Below, piece after piece: positions 22,315-29,960 of a stretch of DNA of 53,490 nt (the stretch's first letter is position 1; each line of letters begins with the position of its first letter). Where the stretch lies: contig JBBDXD010000015.1 of assembly GCA_040902535.1 (NCBI GenBank), positions 61,171 to 114,660 of the forward strand, given 5' to 3'. The position numbers and the translations under genes were made by a program. Below the pieces are notes generated by a model that did not search any database, was not told where the DNA came from, and saw only the letters and a list, made by a program, of their open reading frames with translations. Source of the DNA: Dehalococcoidia bacterium. GTDB taxonomy: Bacteria; Chloroflexota; Dehalococcoidia; DSTF01; JACRBR01.

Positions 22315-22584
22315 ATGATGATGGCAAGCCCACAGGTCCTCGAGATGATCAACGAACTGCAGGAGCACGAACTCCAGCGCGTGAGCGTGCACCGCATCGA
22401 TGCGATCCAGCATCATCGCGGTGGCATCCGCAGCGTCGCCGCATCGACGCTGGTGCGCCTCGGCATGACGCTCGACCGTCACGCCGGCGCACGAACAGCA
22501 TCGGCGCGGATCGCATCGCCTACGCCACGCCGCGAATTCGCGGACACGTGTGTTCGCGACGCCGACACCGCGCTTCACTGGTGA
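22315..22584 (+). CDS. Hypothetical 89-residue protein behind the duplicated VOC spacer
   Basis: Not recognised. It starts MMMASPQVLEMINELQEHEL, predicted helical, followed by an Arg/Ala/His-rich region without membrane segments. The 37 bases before its ATG are nearly the same as those before VOC copy 2 (GCGTGCAACCCGCACAGGA and a GGAACGACATGA-like end), so the gene inherited the duplicated translation leader. It lies in a plus-strand series with the VOC pair and the regulator. It could be a small partner or a decayed reading frame; conservation would decide. Confidence 0.5.
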   Translation: MMMASPQVLEMINELQEHELQRVSVHRIDAIQHHRGGIRSVAASTLVRLGMTLDRHAGARTASARIASPTPRREFADTCVRDADTALHW

Positions 22585-22604
22585 TCGTGCTCAATCAAGC
22601 AAAC

Positions 22605-22631
22605 TCCCCCTCTCCGCCGCGACGAAGGGGG
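22605..22631. repeat. Hairpin repeat CCCCCTCTCCG, copy 2 (imperfect)
   Basis: The same element as at 851, including the GGGGGCCGGGGGGTGAGG tail, but one arm is shortened (CGAAGGGGG), which weakens the stem. Confidence 0.8.
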
Positions 22632-22651
22632 CCGGGGGGTGAGGTCCTCTC

Positions 22652-22679
22652 GACTGACCGGCTGAAAGACTGACAGACC
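22652..22679 (+). repeat. Octamer-based element, copy 1
   Basis: GACTGACC, GGCTGAAA, GACTGACA, GACC: an 8-bp period directly in front of the regulator's start codon. A near-identical 26-base stretch lies on the minus strand at 34105-34138. Confidence 0.8.
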
Positions 22680-22681
22680 AT

Positions 22682-23374
22682 ATGCGACGCGCCGACCGTC
22701 TGTTCCAGATCATCCAACTTCTCCGCCGCAAGCGCGTGCTCACCGCCGCCTCACTGGCGGGCGAGCTGGAGGTCTCGGAACGGACGGTCTATCGCGATAT
22801 CCGGGACCTCGTGTCGTCCGGCGTCCCGATCGAAGGAGAAGCGGGCGTCGGCTACATGCTCCGGCGCGGCTTCGACCTGCCGCCGCTCATGTTCAGCGAG
22901 GTCGAGATCGAGGCCATGGTGCTCGGGGCCCGCGTCGTCACCAGTTGGGGAGACGCAGGCCTCGCCAAGGCCGCCGGCGAAGCTCTCGCGCGCGTCGAGG
23001 CGGCGCTCCCCGACCGGCTGAAGACGAGGCTCAACCAGACTCCCCTCTACGCCCCGGGATTCCACGTCCCCAACCCCATGATGGCCTGGCTCGGCGAGTT
23101 GCGCGCCGCCATCGAGAGCCGCCGCCGCGTCCACCTCCTGTACACCGCCATCGAGCAACCGCAGACCGACCGCTGCGTGCGGCCGCTGGGCCTCTTCTTC
23201 TGGGGCAGCACCTGGTCACTCACCGCCTGGTGCGAGCTTCGCGAGGACTTCCGCAGCTTCCGGCTCGACCGCATCAACGAGTTGACCGTGCTCGAAGACC
23301 GCTATCTGGAGGAGGCCGGCAAGACGCTCGACGACTATTTCCGCCGCATGGACGACGACCACCACCATACGTGA
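22682..23374 (+). CDS. YafY-type transcriptional regulator with HTH and WYL domains
   Basis: A 230-residue regulator. An N-terminal winged helix (residues 4-58) has MRRADRLFQIIQLLRRKRVL and ASLAGELEVSERTVYRDIRD (recognition helix). A WYL domain (about 135-205) follows, with RRVHLLYTAIE, CVRPLGLFFWGSTWSLTAWC and DFRSFRLDRI, which in this family senses small ligands or nucleic-acid species. The end is His/Asp-rich (DDDHHHT). Such regulators often sit beside VOC genes and control them, and the CTGTC-rich region upstream of the VOC pair is the natural candidate operator (inference). No ribosome binding site or TANNNT hexamer is seen; the octamer element abuts the ATG. Confidence 0.9.
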   Translation: MRRADRLFQIIQLLRRKRVLTAASLAGELEVSERTVYRDIRDLVSSGVPIEGEAGVGYMLRRGFDLPPLMFSEVEIEAMVLGARVVTSWGDAGLAKAAGEALARVEAALPDRLKTRLNQTPLYAPGFHVPNPMMAWLGELRAAIESRRRVHLLYTAIEQPQTDRCVRPLGLFFWGSTWSLTAWCELREDFRSFRLDRINELTVLEDRYLEEAGKTLDDYFRRMDDDHHHT

Positions 23375-23396
23375 GTGGGCTACCTGCCAATCGGGA

Positions 23397-23427
23397 CACG
23401 GGAGATTGGAAGCCGGAAGCTGGATGT
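23397..23427 (-). repeat. Short heptamer array, CTTCCSG family
   Basis: Four degenerate 7-bp units; on the minus strand they read like the CTTCCCG/CCTCCCG units at 27995-28061. Confidence 0.55.
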
Positions 23428-23708
23428 CCGGGCAGATGGGGCAGGTATTTTGTCGGGGAAGACTGTCGAAGGAGTAGTGCTCCCGCCTCCAGCGTTCGTC
23501 CTTCCAACCATGTCATCGAGGGAAAATCCCACTTTTACGGATTCTTCGCACCGTTGATATTGGCGGCAAGCGTGCTTGTGCTGTAGCATCAGTTTCGGTG
23601 CGACACGCCGATGTTTTGAGAGGCGCCCCGTCGTACCGCCACAAGTTACGACGCGAATCGTTCACATCGCTTTAATCCCGGCTTAACCGCGCGTCCCGCC
23701 CACGCGGC

Positions 23709-23714
23709 TAGACT
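23709..23714 (+). promoter_or_regulatory. -10 hexamer TAGACT
   Basis: It lies 24 nt before the TTG at 23739. A start about 7 nt downstream would give a short leader containing GGGGAAGGA. This is a leadered counterpart of the leaderless promoters. Confidence 0.4.
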
Positions 23715-23738
23715 GCGCTCGAACCGGGGAAGGACACC

Positions 23739-24062
23739 TTGGAGAGCACGCACGTGAACCCGCAAGACTCGACCGTCGCCAACGCAGACCTCTGGACCAA
23801 GTACTTCCGCGACGAGTGGGGCCGCTGGATGCAGCCCACGGCCGGCCGGGAATCGCCCCTCGCCGCCGTCGCGGAATCCACCGCCGCCCAGGTCGCCGGC
23901 TTCTTGACACTCGTCGCAGCCGGCCCGATCGCCTGGCTGTACAGCTCCAACACCCCGTCGCTCACGCAGCTCGAGCGGCGCTCGACCGATCCCGTCAGCA
24001 TCGCGCGCGAGGAGCCGGCCATCGTGGAGCCCGAGGCCGCGGCCGCCAACACCGCCGCCTAG
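23739..24062 (+). CDS. Hypothetical protein, about 107 residues
   Basis: Not recognised. It has an acidic, polar start (MESTHVNPQDSTVANADLWT), a WTKYFRDEWGRWMQP segment rich in aromatics, one moderately hydrophobic stretch (AQVAGFLTLVAAGPIAWLY, about 50-68) that could cross or touch the membrane, and an Ala/Glu-rich tail. The TTG start is preferred because GGGGAAGGA lies 4 nt ahead and a TAGACT box precedes that; a GTG at 23754 is the alternative. A perfect hairpin 39 nt after the stop (24101-24120) supports it as a transcription unit. Confidence 0.55.
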   Translation: MESTHVNPQDSTVANADLWTKYFRDEWGRWMQPTAGRESPLAAVAESTAAQVAGFLTLVAAGPIAWLYSSNTPSLTQLERRSTDPVSIAREEPAIVEPEAAAANTAA

Positions 24063-24451
24063 ATCCCCGCAGCCGCCCGGCAGATCATAATCACCGACGC
24101 AGCCCCGACAGATCGGGGCTGTTGCGTTGCCACTCCCTGCTTCCACGACTCGACGGATCACGCATCCACGGTCGCTCACGCGCGACGCGACCGGTATGGA
24201 ACACGCACCTCACCCGTGAGGTCGCAAGGGACGTTTTTCATCGCGTCTGATCCAGCCATGGGAACGTTCGTCAGGAGCCGCGTGCTACAATCAATCACGC
24301 TTCCTCGTTGCTGGCTTTCTGTACGAACACCATGCACACTATCCGCTCGCAACGACTCTCACCGGCGTCGAAGTCGAAGTACGCACCCCGAATAACTCGC
24401 GGAAGGACCGCTTCCCGACATACGCCTACGACAACTCTGGCGGAGCAACAC
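24063..24451. other. Spacer between two small genes
   Basis: It contains a terminator-like hairpin (24101-24120), a smaller ACCTCA/TGAGGT hairpin (24207-24222) with a T-run a few bases later, and a TACAAT hexamer at 24286-24291 that may be a -10 box for the gene at 24452. No gene is seen. Confidence 0.6.
24101..24120 (+). terminator. Terminator-like hairpin
   Basis: AGCCCCGA (24101-24108) and TCGGGGCT (24113-24120) form a perfect 8-bp stem with a 4-base loop, followed by GTTGCGTTG. The T-tract is poor, so termination efficiency is uncertain. Confidence 0.6.
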
Positions 24452-24670
24452 ATGGCAACGACCCCTTCCGAACAAGCTCTGCTCAAGGAGATCGCCGCGC
24501 TCGCCGCACGCGTCCGCGCGCTCCGCAAGCCAGGCGTGCGACAGGACGGCCGTGAGATCCAGGGACTCGAGGCGCAAAGCCGCGCCAAGTGGGGGGAATT
24601 GCGGTCACTGCGCGCAGGCGCCGTGGACGCGCAATCACTGGAGCGCTTCGGCCGCAGCTCCCGCCAGTAA
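24452..24670 (+). CDS. Small coiled-coil hypothetical protein, 72 residues
   Basis: Not recognised. The product (MATTPSEQALLKEIAALAAR, then VRALRKPGVRQDGREIQGLE and more) is highly charged and helical, with hydrophobic residues spaced as in two coiled-coil segments. It has no membrane segment or signal peptide. A CGGAG lies 6 nt before the ATG at 24452; the frame is open from 24308, but the upstream part has no gene-like composition. It could be a small structural or nucleic-acid-associated protein. Confidence 0.5.
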   Translation: MATTPSEQALLKEIAALAARVRALRKPGVRQDGREIQGLEAQSRAKWGELRSLRAGAVDAQSLERFGRSSRQ

Positions 24671-24757
24671 CACACTCTGGAAGTGCTGAGGGGCGGGGCG
24701 CCACGCACCGCCGGGCCACGGCCACCGCATCGAACCGCGACACGACTCCCCGCATAC

Positions 24758-24797
24758 CATCATCCTGAGCGAACGCGAAGGATCCCCTCACGGCGAC
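24758..24797 (+). repeat. REP-like element
   Basis: ATCATCCTGAGCGAACGCGA and GGATCCCCTCACGGCGAC. It shares extended flanks (CGCATA before, TCACGGCGAC after) with the copies near 9561 and 16230. Confidence 0.85.
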
Positions 24798-24895
24798 ATT
24801 CGTCGACCCCGCAGCACAGCCCACGCACGCGAAAGCACACCCCCTTAACACCCGCATGCATCACGATTCGCCCTAATGCTACGATTCCCCCCGTT

Positions 24896-25819
24896 GTGAG
24901 GCTTCTACCCGCCGCCCCCCGCATACTCTGCATGGCCGCCTTCGCTGCCTGCGCGCTCGCGTCGCCTGCCGCCCGCGTCGAAGCCCACGGCAACATCGAC
25001 CAGGCCCTGCAGGGCAACGCCGGCTGCAACGTGCTCAACTTCACCGCCTCGCTGACGCAGGGCGGCGGACAGCGGCAGGAGTTCGTGCCTTCGCAGCCCG
25101 GCCTCGTCGCCGTCGATGTCTGCGTGCTCGCCGAGGCCGGCCCGACCGCGGTCGACGTCCTTGTCCGCACGGGCACCGCCGACGCGCCGGGCGGCGTCAT
25201 CGGCGGCGGCAGCATCGTCGCCGGCATGTCGTCGTATGAGCACGCGGACTTCGCCGTCCCGATACCGGTGACGCCCGGCCAGCTCTACGTGATCGAACTC
25301 GCGACGGGCAACGGCCTCGAAATTACATGGCTCGGCACCCCGCACGACATCGATCTCTACGCCGCGGGCGCCTCCAACGCATCGGCGCTCGTCAGCGACT
25401 TCGCATTTCGCACGTACGCCGGCACGTTGCCTGCAACATCGACGCCGGCCGCGACGAAAACGGCCATGTCGACGAAAACCCGAACGCCGACGAATACGCC
25501 CGCACCGCTCGTCACGCAACCGCCGATCCCCACGCACACGCCGACGCTGCTCGCGCCCGCCCAGGACACGCCCACACCGCCGTCCGGGATCGCCGCCTCC
25601 GCCTCGACGCCTCCCTCGTCGTCGCAGCGCGCAGCAGCGGCCCCGACGCGCACGTCCGGCGTGCTGGGCGGTGCTCGTCGTGTCGGACAGATCAGGCTCC
25701 CCGACGTCGGTGCCGGCGCTCGCCCGCCCGCACCCTCTCTGCTAAGCCTCGGCCTGGTGGCATCGGGCGTGCTGCTATTGGGCGCCGGTGGTGCGTTCCG
25801 TGCCGCGGCCCGCCGATGA
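24896..25819 (+). CDS. Secreted or wall-anchored surface protein with Thr/Pro-rich stalk
   Basis: A 307-residue protein. An N-terminal signal peptide (LLPAAPRILCMAAFAACALA, with ASPAARVEA as the likely cleavage region) leads to a beta-rich domain (about 35-170) with SIVAGMSSYEHADFAVPI and ELATGNGLEITWLG. A low-complexity stalk of about 90 residues rich in Thr, Pro and Ser (TKTRTPTNTPAP, PIPTHTPT) follows, then a C-terminal hydrophobic helix (LLSLGLVASGVLLLGAGGA) with an Arg end (AARR). This is a typical membrane-anchored surface protein with a rod-like, probably glycosylated stalk. The GTG at 24896 is the most upstream sensible start; a TACGAT lies 10 nt before it. Function unknown. Confidence 0.7.
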   Translation: MRLLPAAPRILCMAAFAACALASPAARVEAHGNIDQALQGNAGCNVLNFTASLTQGGGQRQEFVPSQPGLVAVDVCVLAEAGPTAVDVLVRTGTADAPGGVIGGGSIVAGMSSYEHADFAVPIPVTPGQLYVIELATGNGLEITWLGTPHDIDLYAAGASNASALVSDFAFRTYAGTLPATSTPAATKTAMSTKTRTPTNTPAPLVTQPPIPTHTPTLLAPAQDTPTPPSGIAASASTPPSSSQRAAAAPTRTSGVLGGARRVGQIRLPDVGAGARPPAPSLLSLGLVASGVLLLGAGGAFRAAARR

Positions 25820-25863
25820 GTCAGGCGCCGTCACCATGCGCGCAGGCCCCGCGCCGCGACTTG

Positions 25864-25869
25864 TAGACT
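25864..25869 (+). promoter_or_regulatory. -10 hexamer TAGACT, probable leaderless start
   Basis: TAGACT ends 6 nt before the ATG at 25876; no Shine-Dalgarno sequence is present. Confidence 0.5.
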
Positions 25870-25875
25870 TCCGCC

Positions 25876-26355
25876 ATGAGCGAAGGCTGGCACCTGGCGC
25901 AATACAATCTGGCGAAGCTGCGCAAGCCGCTCACCGATCCGCTGCTCGCGGACTTCGTGTCGGCGATCGACCGTGTCAACCACCTCGGCGATGCGGCGCC
26001 CGGCTTCGTCTGGCGCCATCAGACCGAAGAGGGCAACTCGACGTCGATCCGCCCTCGCGATGACGAGTCGATCATCCTCAACTTCACCGTCTGGGATTCC
26101 GTCGAAGCGCTGTTCGATTTCACCTACCACAGCGACCACGTCGAGGTGTACCGCAAGCGCCGCAAGTGGTTCGAGCACGTCGAATGGCAGTATCTCGTGC
26201 TGTGGTGGGTGCCCGCAGGCCACATCCCGACCATCGCAGAGGGCGAAGAGCGCCTGCTGCACCTCAACACGCACGGCGCGACGCCGCACGCGTTCACGTT
26301 CAAGCAGCGATTCGCCGCGCCCGCGGGTGAAGCGGCGGAAAACCTCGCGCCGTAG
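25876..26355 (+). CDS. DUF3291 family protein
   Basis: A 159-residue protein of the DUF3291 family (dimeric alpha/beta-barrel, monooxygenase-like fold). WHLAQYNLAKLRKPLTDPLL, DRVNHLGDAAPGFVWRHQTE, VWDSVEALFDFTYHSDHVEV and VEWQYLVLWWVPAGHIPTIA are its characteristic segments, rich in Trp and His. Function is unknown, though the fold suggests small hydrophobic ligands or heme-like binding. The ATG is placed by a TAGACT hexamer 6 nt upstream. It is convergent with the GMC oxidoreductase. Confidence 0.88.
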   Translation: MSEGWHLAQYNLAKLRKPLTDPLLADFVSAIDRVNHLGDAAPGFVWRHQTEEGNSTSIRPRDDESIILNFTVWDSVEALFDFTYHSDHVEVYRKRRKWFEHVEWQYLVLWWVPAGHIPTIAEGEERLLHLNTHGATPHAFTFKQRFAAPAGEAAENLAP

Positions 26356-26419
26356 CGTCACGTCGTCCGGCGTCCCGGATGCTGCACATCTCCGACGCCG
26401 AAAACACGTCCGTACGGCG

Positions 26420-27958
26420 TTACCGCCCCAGCTCCCCGCGCACCCACTCCCCGATGCGCTCGCCGATCATGATCGTCGGCACGTTCGTATTTGCGCTCGG
26501 CACGACCGGCATCAGCGAAGCATCCGCGATGCGCAGCCCCCGCACCCCGCGCACCACCCCTCGTTCGTCGCACACCGCTAACGGATCGTCGTCCGGCCCC
26601 ATCCGCGCCGTGCACGAAGGATGCGCGCCCGTGCTCGAATTGCGGCGGATCCACGTCTCCAGCACCGCGCTGTCCGATAGCTCTTGCTCCGTCGGCCGCC
26701 GCACACCCTCTGACACCGCACCGACGGCCCGCGTGTGTACCAGGTCCATCGCGCGCATCACGCCGTCGCGCAGCTTCTCGTAGTCCCGCTCGTCCGATAA
26801 GTAGTCCATCACGATCCGCGGCCGCGCGTCGATGTCGCCGCTGTCGAACTCAAGCCGTCCCCGCGAGTACGACTTGAACACGCACGCCGCCAATCCCATC
26901 AGCAGCCGCCCGCCCGGGATGTGCATGAACGACAACGGCTCCAGTTGCATGTCGTTGAAGTCGCTGCTGCCCGAAGCCGTGTAGCGCAGCGTCGTCTGGA
27001 TCACCGGCTGGTCCCAGTCGGCGACGCCCTCCTTCGGTACCAGCGTCGGCCCGATCGCCGGATGGTCCATCAGGTTGCGCCCGACGCCCTCGCTGACGTG
27101 CGTCTCCGCGATCCCCAACCGCTCGAGCACGTCGCGCGGTCCGATGCCCGACCGCACCAGCATCGCCGGCGTGTGGATCGCGCCTCCCGCGAGCACGACG
27201 TGCCGCGCGCTGATCGTCGCCATCGCCCCGCCCTGCGTCCGCACTTCGACGCCGCGCGCCTCGCCGTGTTCGAACACCACGCGCCGCACCGACGTGTCCG
27301 CCATGATCCGCAGATTTGCGCGTCCCCGCGCCGGCCCCAAATACGCGATCGCCGTGCTGATGCGCAGCGTCCCCTGCTTGTTCATCGGATGCGGCGCGTA
27401 GCCCGTGTCATCCGGATCGTTGTGGTCGCCGCACGCCGGATACCCCAACTCCGCGCACGCATCCAGGTACGCCGCCTGGTACGGCACCAACTCGTCGCGC
27501 GTGTGCCGCCGGATCGGCAACGGCCCCGCATCCCCGTGATACGGCGCACCACCGAAGTCCAGGTCGCACTCGAGCCGGATGAACGCCGGCAACACGTCCT
27601 GCCACCCCCACCGCGCGCATCCCGCGCGCACCCACTCGTCGTAGTCCGCAGGCACGCCGCGCAGCGCGATCGCCGTATTTACCGCCGAAGAGCCGCCGGT
27701 GACGCGCCCGCGCGCGAACGGCTGATCCGGCCGGCTCGTCGATGTCGGCGTATAACGAAGCCGCCAGTCGTGGTCGGTGAACGAACCGTGATTGACGTTG
27801 CGCAGGTCTTCCGGCAACGCCTCGACGTTCGGATAATCCGGCCCCGCCTCGATCAGCAACACGCGGATCGAAGGATCCTCGCTGAGGCGCGCCGCCACGA
27901 CGCTTCCCCCCGCCCCCGCCCCAACGACGATCAGATCGTAGTCATACGTCTCCGCCAT
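26420..27958 (-). CDS. GMC family FAD oxidoreductase (choline dehydrogenase-like)
   Basis: A 512-residue flavoprotein that oxidises an alcohol with FAD. The dinucleotide motif VVGAGAGGSVVAARL (about 11-25) and IEAG follow the start; FARGRVTGGSSAVNTAIALR is the second FAD-contact motif; HVVLAGGAIHTPAML lies mid-protein; and the C-terminal signature GAHPSCTARMGPDDDP with LRIADASLMPVVPSANTNVP contributes the active-site His and Asn. The family covers choline, glucose and aryl-alcohol oxidoreductases; the substrate is open. The ATG at 27958 is fixed by TATACT 7 nt upstream on the minus strand. It is divergent from another FAD-dependent oxidase at 28240. Confidence 0.92.
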   Translation of the reverse strand: MAETYDYDLIVVGAGAGGSVVAARLSEDPSIRVLLIEAGPDYPNVEALPEDLRNVNHGSFTDHDWRLRYTPTSTSRPDQPFARGRVTGGSSAVNTAIALRGVPADYDEWVRAGCARWGWQDVLPAFIRLECDLDFGGAPYHGDAGPLPIRRHTRDELVPYQAAYLDACAELGYPACGDHNDPDDTGYAPHPMNKQGTLRISTAIAYLGPARGRANLRIMADTSVRRVVFEHGEARGVEVRTQGGAMATISARHVVLAGGAIHTPAMLVRSGIGPRDVLERLGIAETHVSEGVGRNLMDHPAIGPTLVPKEGVADWDQPVIQTTLRYTASGSSDFNDMQLEPLSFMHIPGGRLLMGLAACVFKSYSRGRLEFDSGDIDARPRIVMDYLSDERDYEKLRDGVMRAMDLVHTRAVGAVSEGVRRPTEQELSDSAVLETWIRRNSSTGAHPSCTARMGPDDDPLAVCDERGVVRGVRGLRIADASLMPVVPSANTNVPTIMIGERIGEWVRGELGR

Positions 27959-27965
27959 GGCCGCG

Positions 27966-27971
27966 AGTATA
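27966..27971 (-). promoter_or_regulatory. -10 hexamer TATACT, probable leaderless start
   Basis: Read on the minus strand, TATACT ends 7 nt before the ATG at 27958; no Shine-Dalgarno sequence is present. Confidence 0.55.
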
Positions 27972-27994
27972 CCGGCGATGTCGATCACTCTCGA

Positions 27995-28061
27995 TCCCAC
28001 CTCCCGATCTCCGACTTCCCGCCTCCCGCTTCCCGCGTCCCGCCTCCAACATCCCAACCTC
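27995..28061 (+). repeat. Heptamer array, CTTCCCG family
   Basis: About nine degenerate 7-bp units (CTCCCGA, TCTCCGA, CTTCCCG, CCTCCCG, CTTCCCG, CGTCCCG, CCTCCAA, CATCCCA) lie between the divergent flavoprotein genes. Confidence 0.85.
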
Positions 28062-28239
28062 CGCCCTTCGACCGAGCCGCGGCGTCTGCCCAACGTCCCC
28101 CATCCGTACCCTGCCCTTGCCCGATTCGGCGCACCCGCTGCGCGCCGTACAACTAGCCATGGAGTGACGAGCGGACTCCACACCGCTCGGAACTCCGCAA
28201 CCAGATAGAGCCAGCAGAAAAAAGAAAGAGACAACCGAC

Positions 28240-29628
28240 ATGGCTATCGCACAACGACCCCTTACCAGCACGCAGGACCCCGCCGTCAAGGCGTTCGCCG
28301 CGCGCATCGCCGGCGACGTCATCCTTCCCGAAGACGACGCATACGACGCCGCCCGCACCGTCTTCACCCTCGTCGACCGCCGCCCCGGCATCATCGTCCG
28401 CGTCGCCGACGCACCGGACGTCGCCGAGGCCGTGCGCTTCGCACGCGCGCAGGGCATGGAGATCGCCGTCCGCAGCGGCGGTCACAGCGTCATCGGCGCC
28501 GGCGTCGTCGATGACGCCGTCGTCATCGACATGTCCGGCCTCAAGAACTTCCGCATCGACCCGAAGAACGAGACCGTCTGGGTGCAGCCGGCCGTCACCA
28601 CCGGCGACTTCGCGCCCGCGGCCGCCGAACTCGGCTTCGCCCTCACGACCGGCGACGCATCGACGGTCGGGCTCGGAGGCCTCACGCTCGGCGGCGGCAT
28701 CGGCTGGCTCGTCCGCAAGCACGGCCTCACGATCGACCACCTGCTCGCCGCCGAAGTCGTCACCGCCGAAGGCGAGATCGTCCGCGCGACCGAAACGCAA
28801 AACGCCGACCTGTTCTGGGCGCTCCGCGGCGGCGGCGGCAACTTCGGCATCGTCACCGCCTTCGAGTTCCGTCTCGAGCGCCTGGCGATGATCTACGGCG
28901 GCGCCCTCGTGCTGCCTGCCACGCCCGAAGTGCTGCGCGGCTACCTGGACTACGCCCGCCACGCCCCCGACGAACTCACCACCATCACGATGGTCATGGG
29001 CGCGCCGCCGGCACCGTTCATCCCCGAAGACAAGGTCGGCGAGCTTTCGCTGATCATTATCACCGTCTACGCGGGCGACGTCGAAAAGGGCCCGGACGTC
29101 GTGGCGCCGCTGCGTGCGCTCGCCGAGCCGATCGCCGACCTCGTCGACGTCATGCCGTACCCGGCGATCTACATGTTCACCGAAGAAGCGACAAAGCCGC
29201 ACCGCATCGCCATCCGCTCCGAGTTCACCGACGAGGTGAGCGACGAATTCATCGAGCGCTCGCTCGAACTTGGCCGCCAGGCGCCCGGCCCGCTCACCGC
29301 CGTGCAGTTCCGCCCGCTCGGCGGCCAGCTCGCGCGCGTCCCCGCCGGCGCCACCGCGTTCAGCCACCGCGATGCCGGCTTCATGGTCACCGTGCTCGGC
29401 ATGTACGTCGATCCGGCGGACGGCCCAGCGCACGACCAGTGGGCCGACGCCATCGCGGAGCACCTGCGCCCGCTCTCTCGCGGCGTCTACTCCAACTTCC
29501 TCGGCAACGAAGGCGAAAACCGCACGCGCGAAGCCTACAACCCTGAGACCTACGCCCGCCTCGTCGAACTCAAGCGCAAGTACGACCCGCAAAACATCTT
29601 CCACTTCAACCAGAACATCAGGCCGTAG
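28240..29628 (+). CDS. FAD-dependent oxidase with berberine-bridge C-terminus
   Basis: A 462-residue oxygen-dependent FAD-linked oxidoreductase of the p-cresol methylhydroxylase/6-hydroxynicotine oxidase type. IAVRSGGHSVIGAG holds H82, the usual attachment site for covalent FAD. DASTVGLGGLTLGGGIGWL follows with no Cys, so linkage would be single rather than bicovalent. FWALRGGGGNFGIVTAFEFR is the second FAD motif, and the BBE segment YNPETYARLVELKRKYDP with NIFHFNQNI ends the protein. Substrates range from sugars to alkaloids and cannot be assigned. A purine-rich AAAGAAAGAG serves as ribosome binding site. A strong bidirectional hairpin (29673) lies downstream. Confidence 0.9.
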   Translation: MAIAQRPLTSTQDPAVKAFAARIAGDVILPEDDAYDAARTVFTLVDRRPGIIVRVADAPDVAEAVRFARAQGMEIAVRSGGHSVIGAGVVDDAVVIDMSGLKNFRIDPKNETVWVQPAVTTGDFAPAAAELGFALTTGDASTVGLGGLTLGGGIGWLVRKHGLTIDHLLAAEVVTAEGEIVRATETQNADLFWALRGGGGNFGIVTAFEFRLERLAMIYGGALVLPATPEVLRGYLDYARHAPDELTTITMVMGAPPAPFIPEDKVGELSLIIITVYAGDVEKGPDVVAPLRALAEPIADLVDVMPYPAIYMFTEEATKPHRIAIRSEFTDEVSDEFIERSLELGRQAPGPLTAVQFRPLGGQLARVPAGATAFSHRDAGFMVTVLGMYVDPADGPAHDQWADAIAEHLRPLSRGVYSNFLGNEGENRTREAYNPETYARLVELKRKYDPQNIFHFNQNIRP

Positions 29629-29632
29629 ACGA

Positions 29633-29668
29633 GTTGTAAGTGGTAAGTAATCAGTGTTAAGTCCGTAA
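29633..29668 (+). repeat. Heptamer array, TTGTAAG family, left arm
   Basis: GTTGTAAG, TGGTAAG, TAATCAG, TGTTAAG: a 7-bp period. The minus strand of 29918-29951 reads GAGTTGTAAG, TTTTAAG, TCTTCAG, TTTTCAG, so the two arrays form imperfect inverted arms around 250 bp. Confidence 0.8.
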
Positions 29669-29672
29669 ACAC

Positions 29673-29704
29673 GAACGGCGCGAGACGTAACTCTCGCGCC
29701 GTTC
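29673..29704. terminator. Bidirectional terminator hairpin
   Basis: A 13-bp perfect stem (29673-29685 with 29692-29704) closes a 6-base loop, with AACA before and TGTT after that extend pairing across one mismatch. It is the strongest hairpin in the window, 45 nt after the oxidase stop, between convergent genes. Confidence 0.85.
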
Positions 29705-29730
29705 ATGTTCGCCCCGTCATTCACACCCGC

Positions 29731-29770
29731 CGTCATTCAGAGCGAAGCGAAGAATCTCTCAGCACGACAA
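29731..29770 (+). repeat. REP-like element
   Basis: GTCATTCAGAGCGAAGCGAA followed by GAATCTCTCAGCACGACAA, matching the copies at 6281, 16160 and 34054. Confidence 0.9.
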
Positions 29771-29825
29771 CCATCAACCCACGAACCAACGTCGCACCCC
29801 AAACAGACAATCACTCGCCCAAGCT

Positions 29826-29850
29826 CCCCTCTCCGCCCGACGGAGAGGGG
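29826..29850. repeat. Hairpin repeat CCCCTCTCCG, copy 3
   Basis: A 10-bp perfect stem (29826-29835 with 29841-29850), 5-base loop, then the GCCGGGGGGTGAG tail shared with 851 and 22605. Confidence 0.88.
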
Positions 29851-29917
29851 GCCGGGGGGTGAGTCCCCCGTCACGCACACTCACGAGACAAAAAAACAGC
29901 GCGCGAATCATCTCGCG

Positions 29918-29951
29918 CCCACTGAAAACTGAAGACTTAAAACTTACAACT
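29918..29951 (-). repeat. Heptamer array, TTGTAAG family, right arm
   Basis: The inverted partner of 29633-29668; 7-bp period on the minus strand, ending 10 nt short of the dppC stop. Confidence 0.8.
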
Positions 29952-29960
29952 CGCCCGCCC

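Larger units (their letters stand above)
23375..23738. other. Gene-free spacer
   Basis: It holds a short heptamer-like run at 23397-23427 (GGGAGAT, TGGAAGC, CGGAAGC, TGGATG), the reverse sense of the array at 27995. The rest is comparatively AT-rich with no convincing gene. A TAGACT at 23709-23714 with GGGGAAGGA after it probably serves the gene at 23739. Confidence 0.65.
29629..29960. other. Convergent spacer with terminator, inverted heptamer arms and repeats
   Basis: In order: heptamer arm 1 (29633-29668), terminator hairpin (29673-29704), REP-like element (29731-29770), hairpin repeat (29826-29850) and heptamer arm 2 (29918-29951, inverted relative to arm 1). No gene is seen. Confidence 0.85.

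Noticed and set aside
23375-23589. Small open frames of 60-69 codons on both strands after the WYL-type regulator
   Set aside because: They lie across a heptamer-like run, lack ribosome binding sites or promoter hexamers, and resemble nothing.
28153-29736. Minus-strand open frame of 527 codons opposite the FAD oxidase
   Set aside because: Composition is low-complexity (Gly/Asp/Val/His-rich) and the plus-strand gene is clearly a flavin oxidase, so this is a shadow frame.
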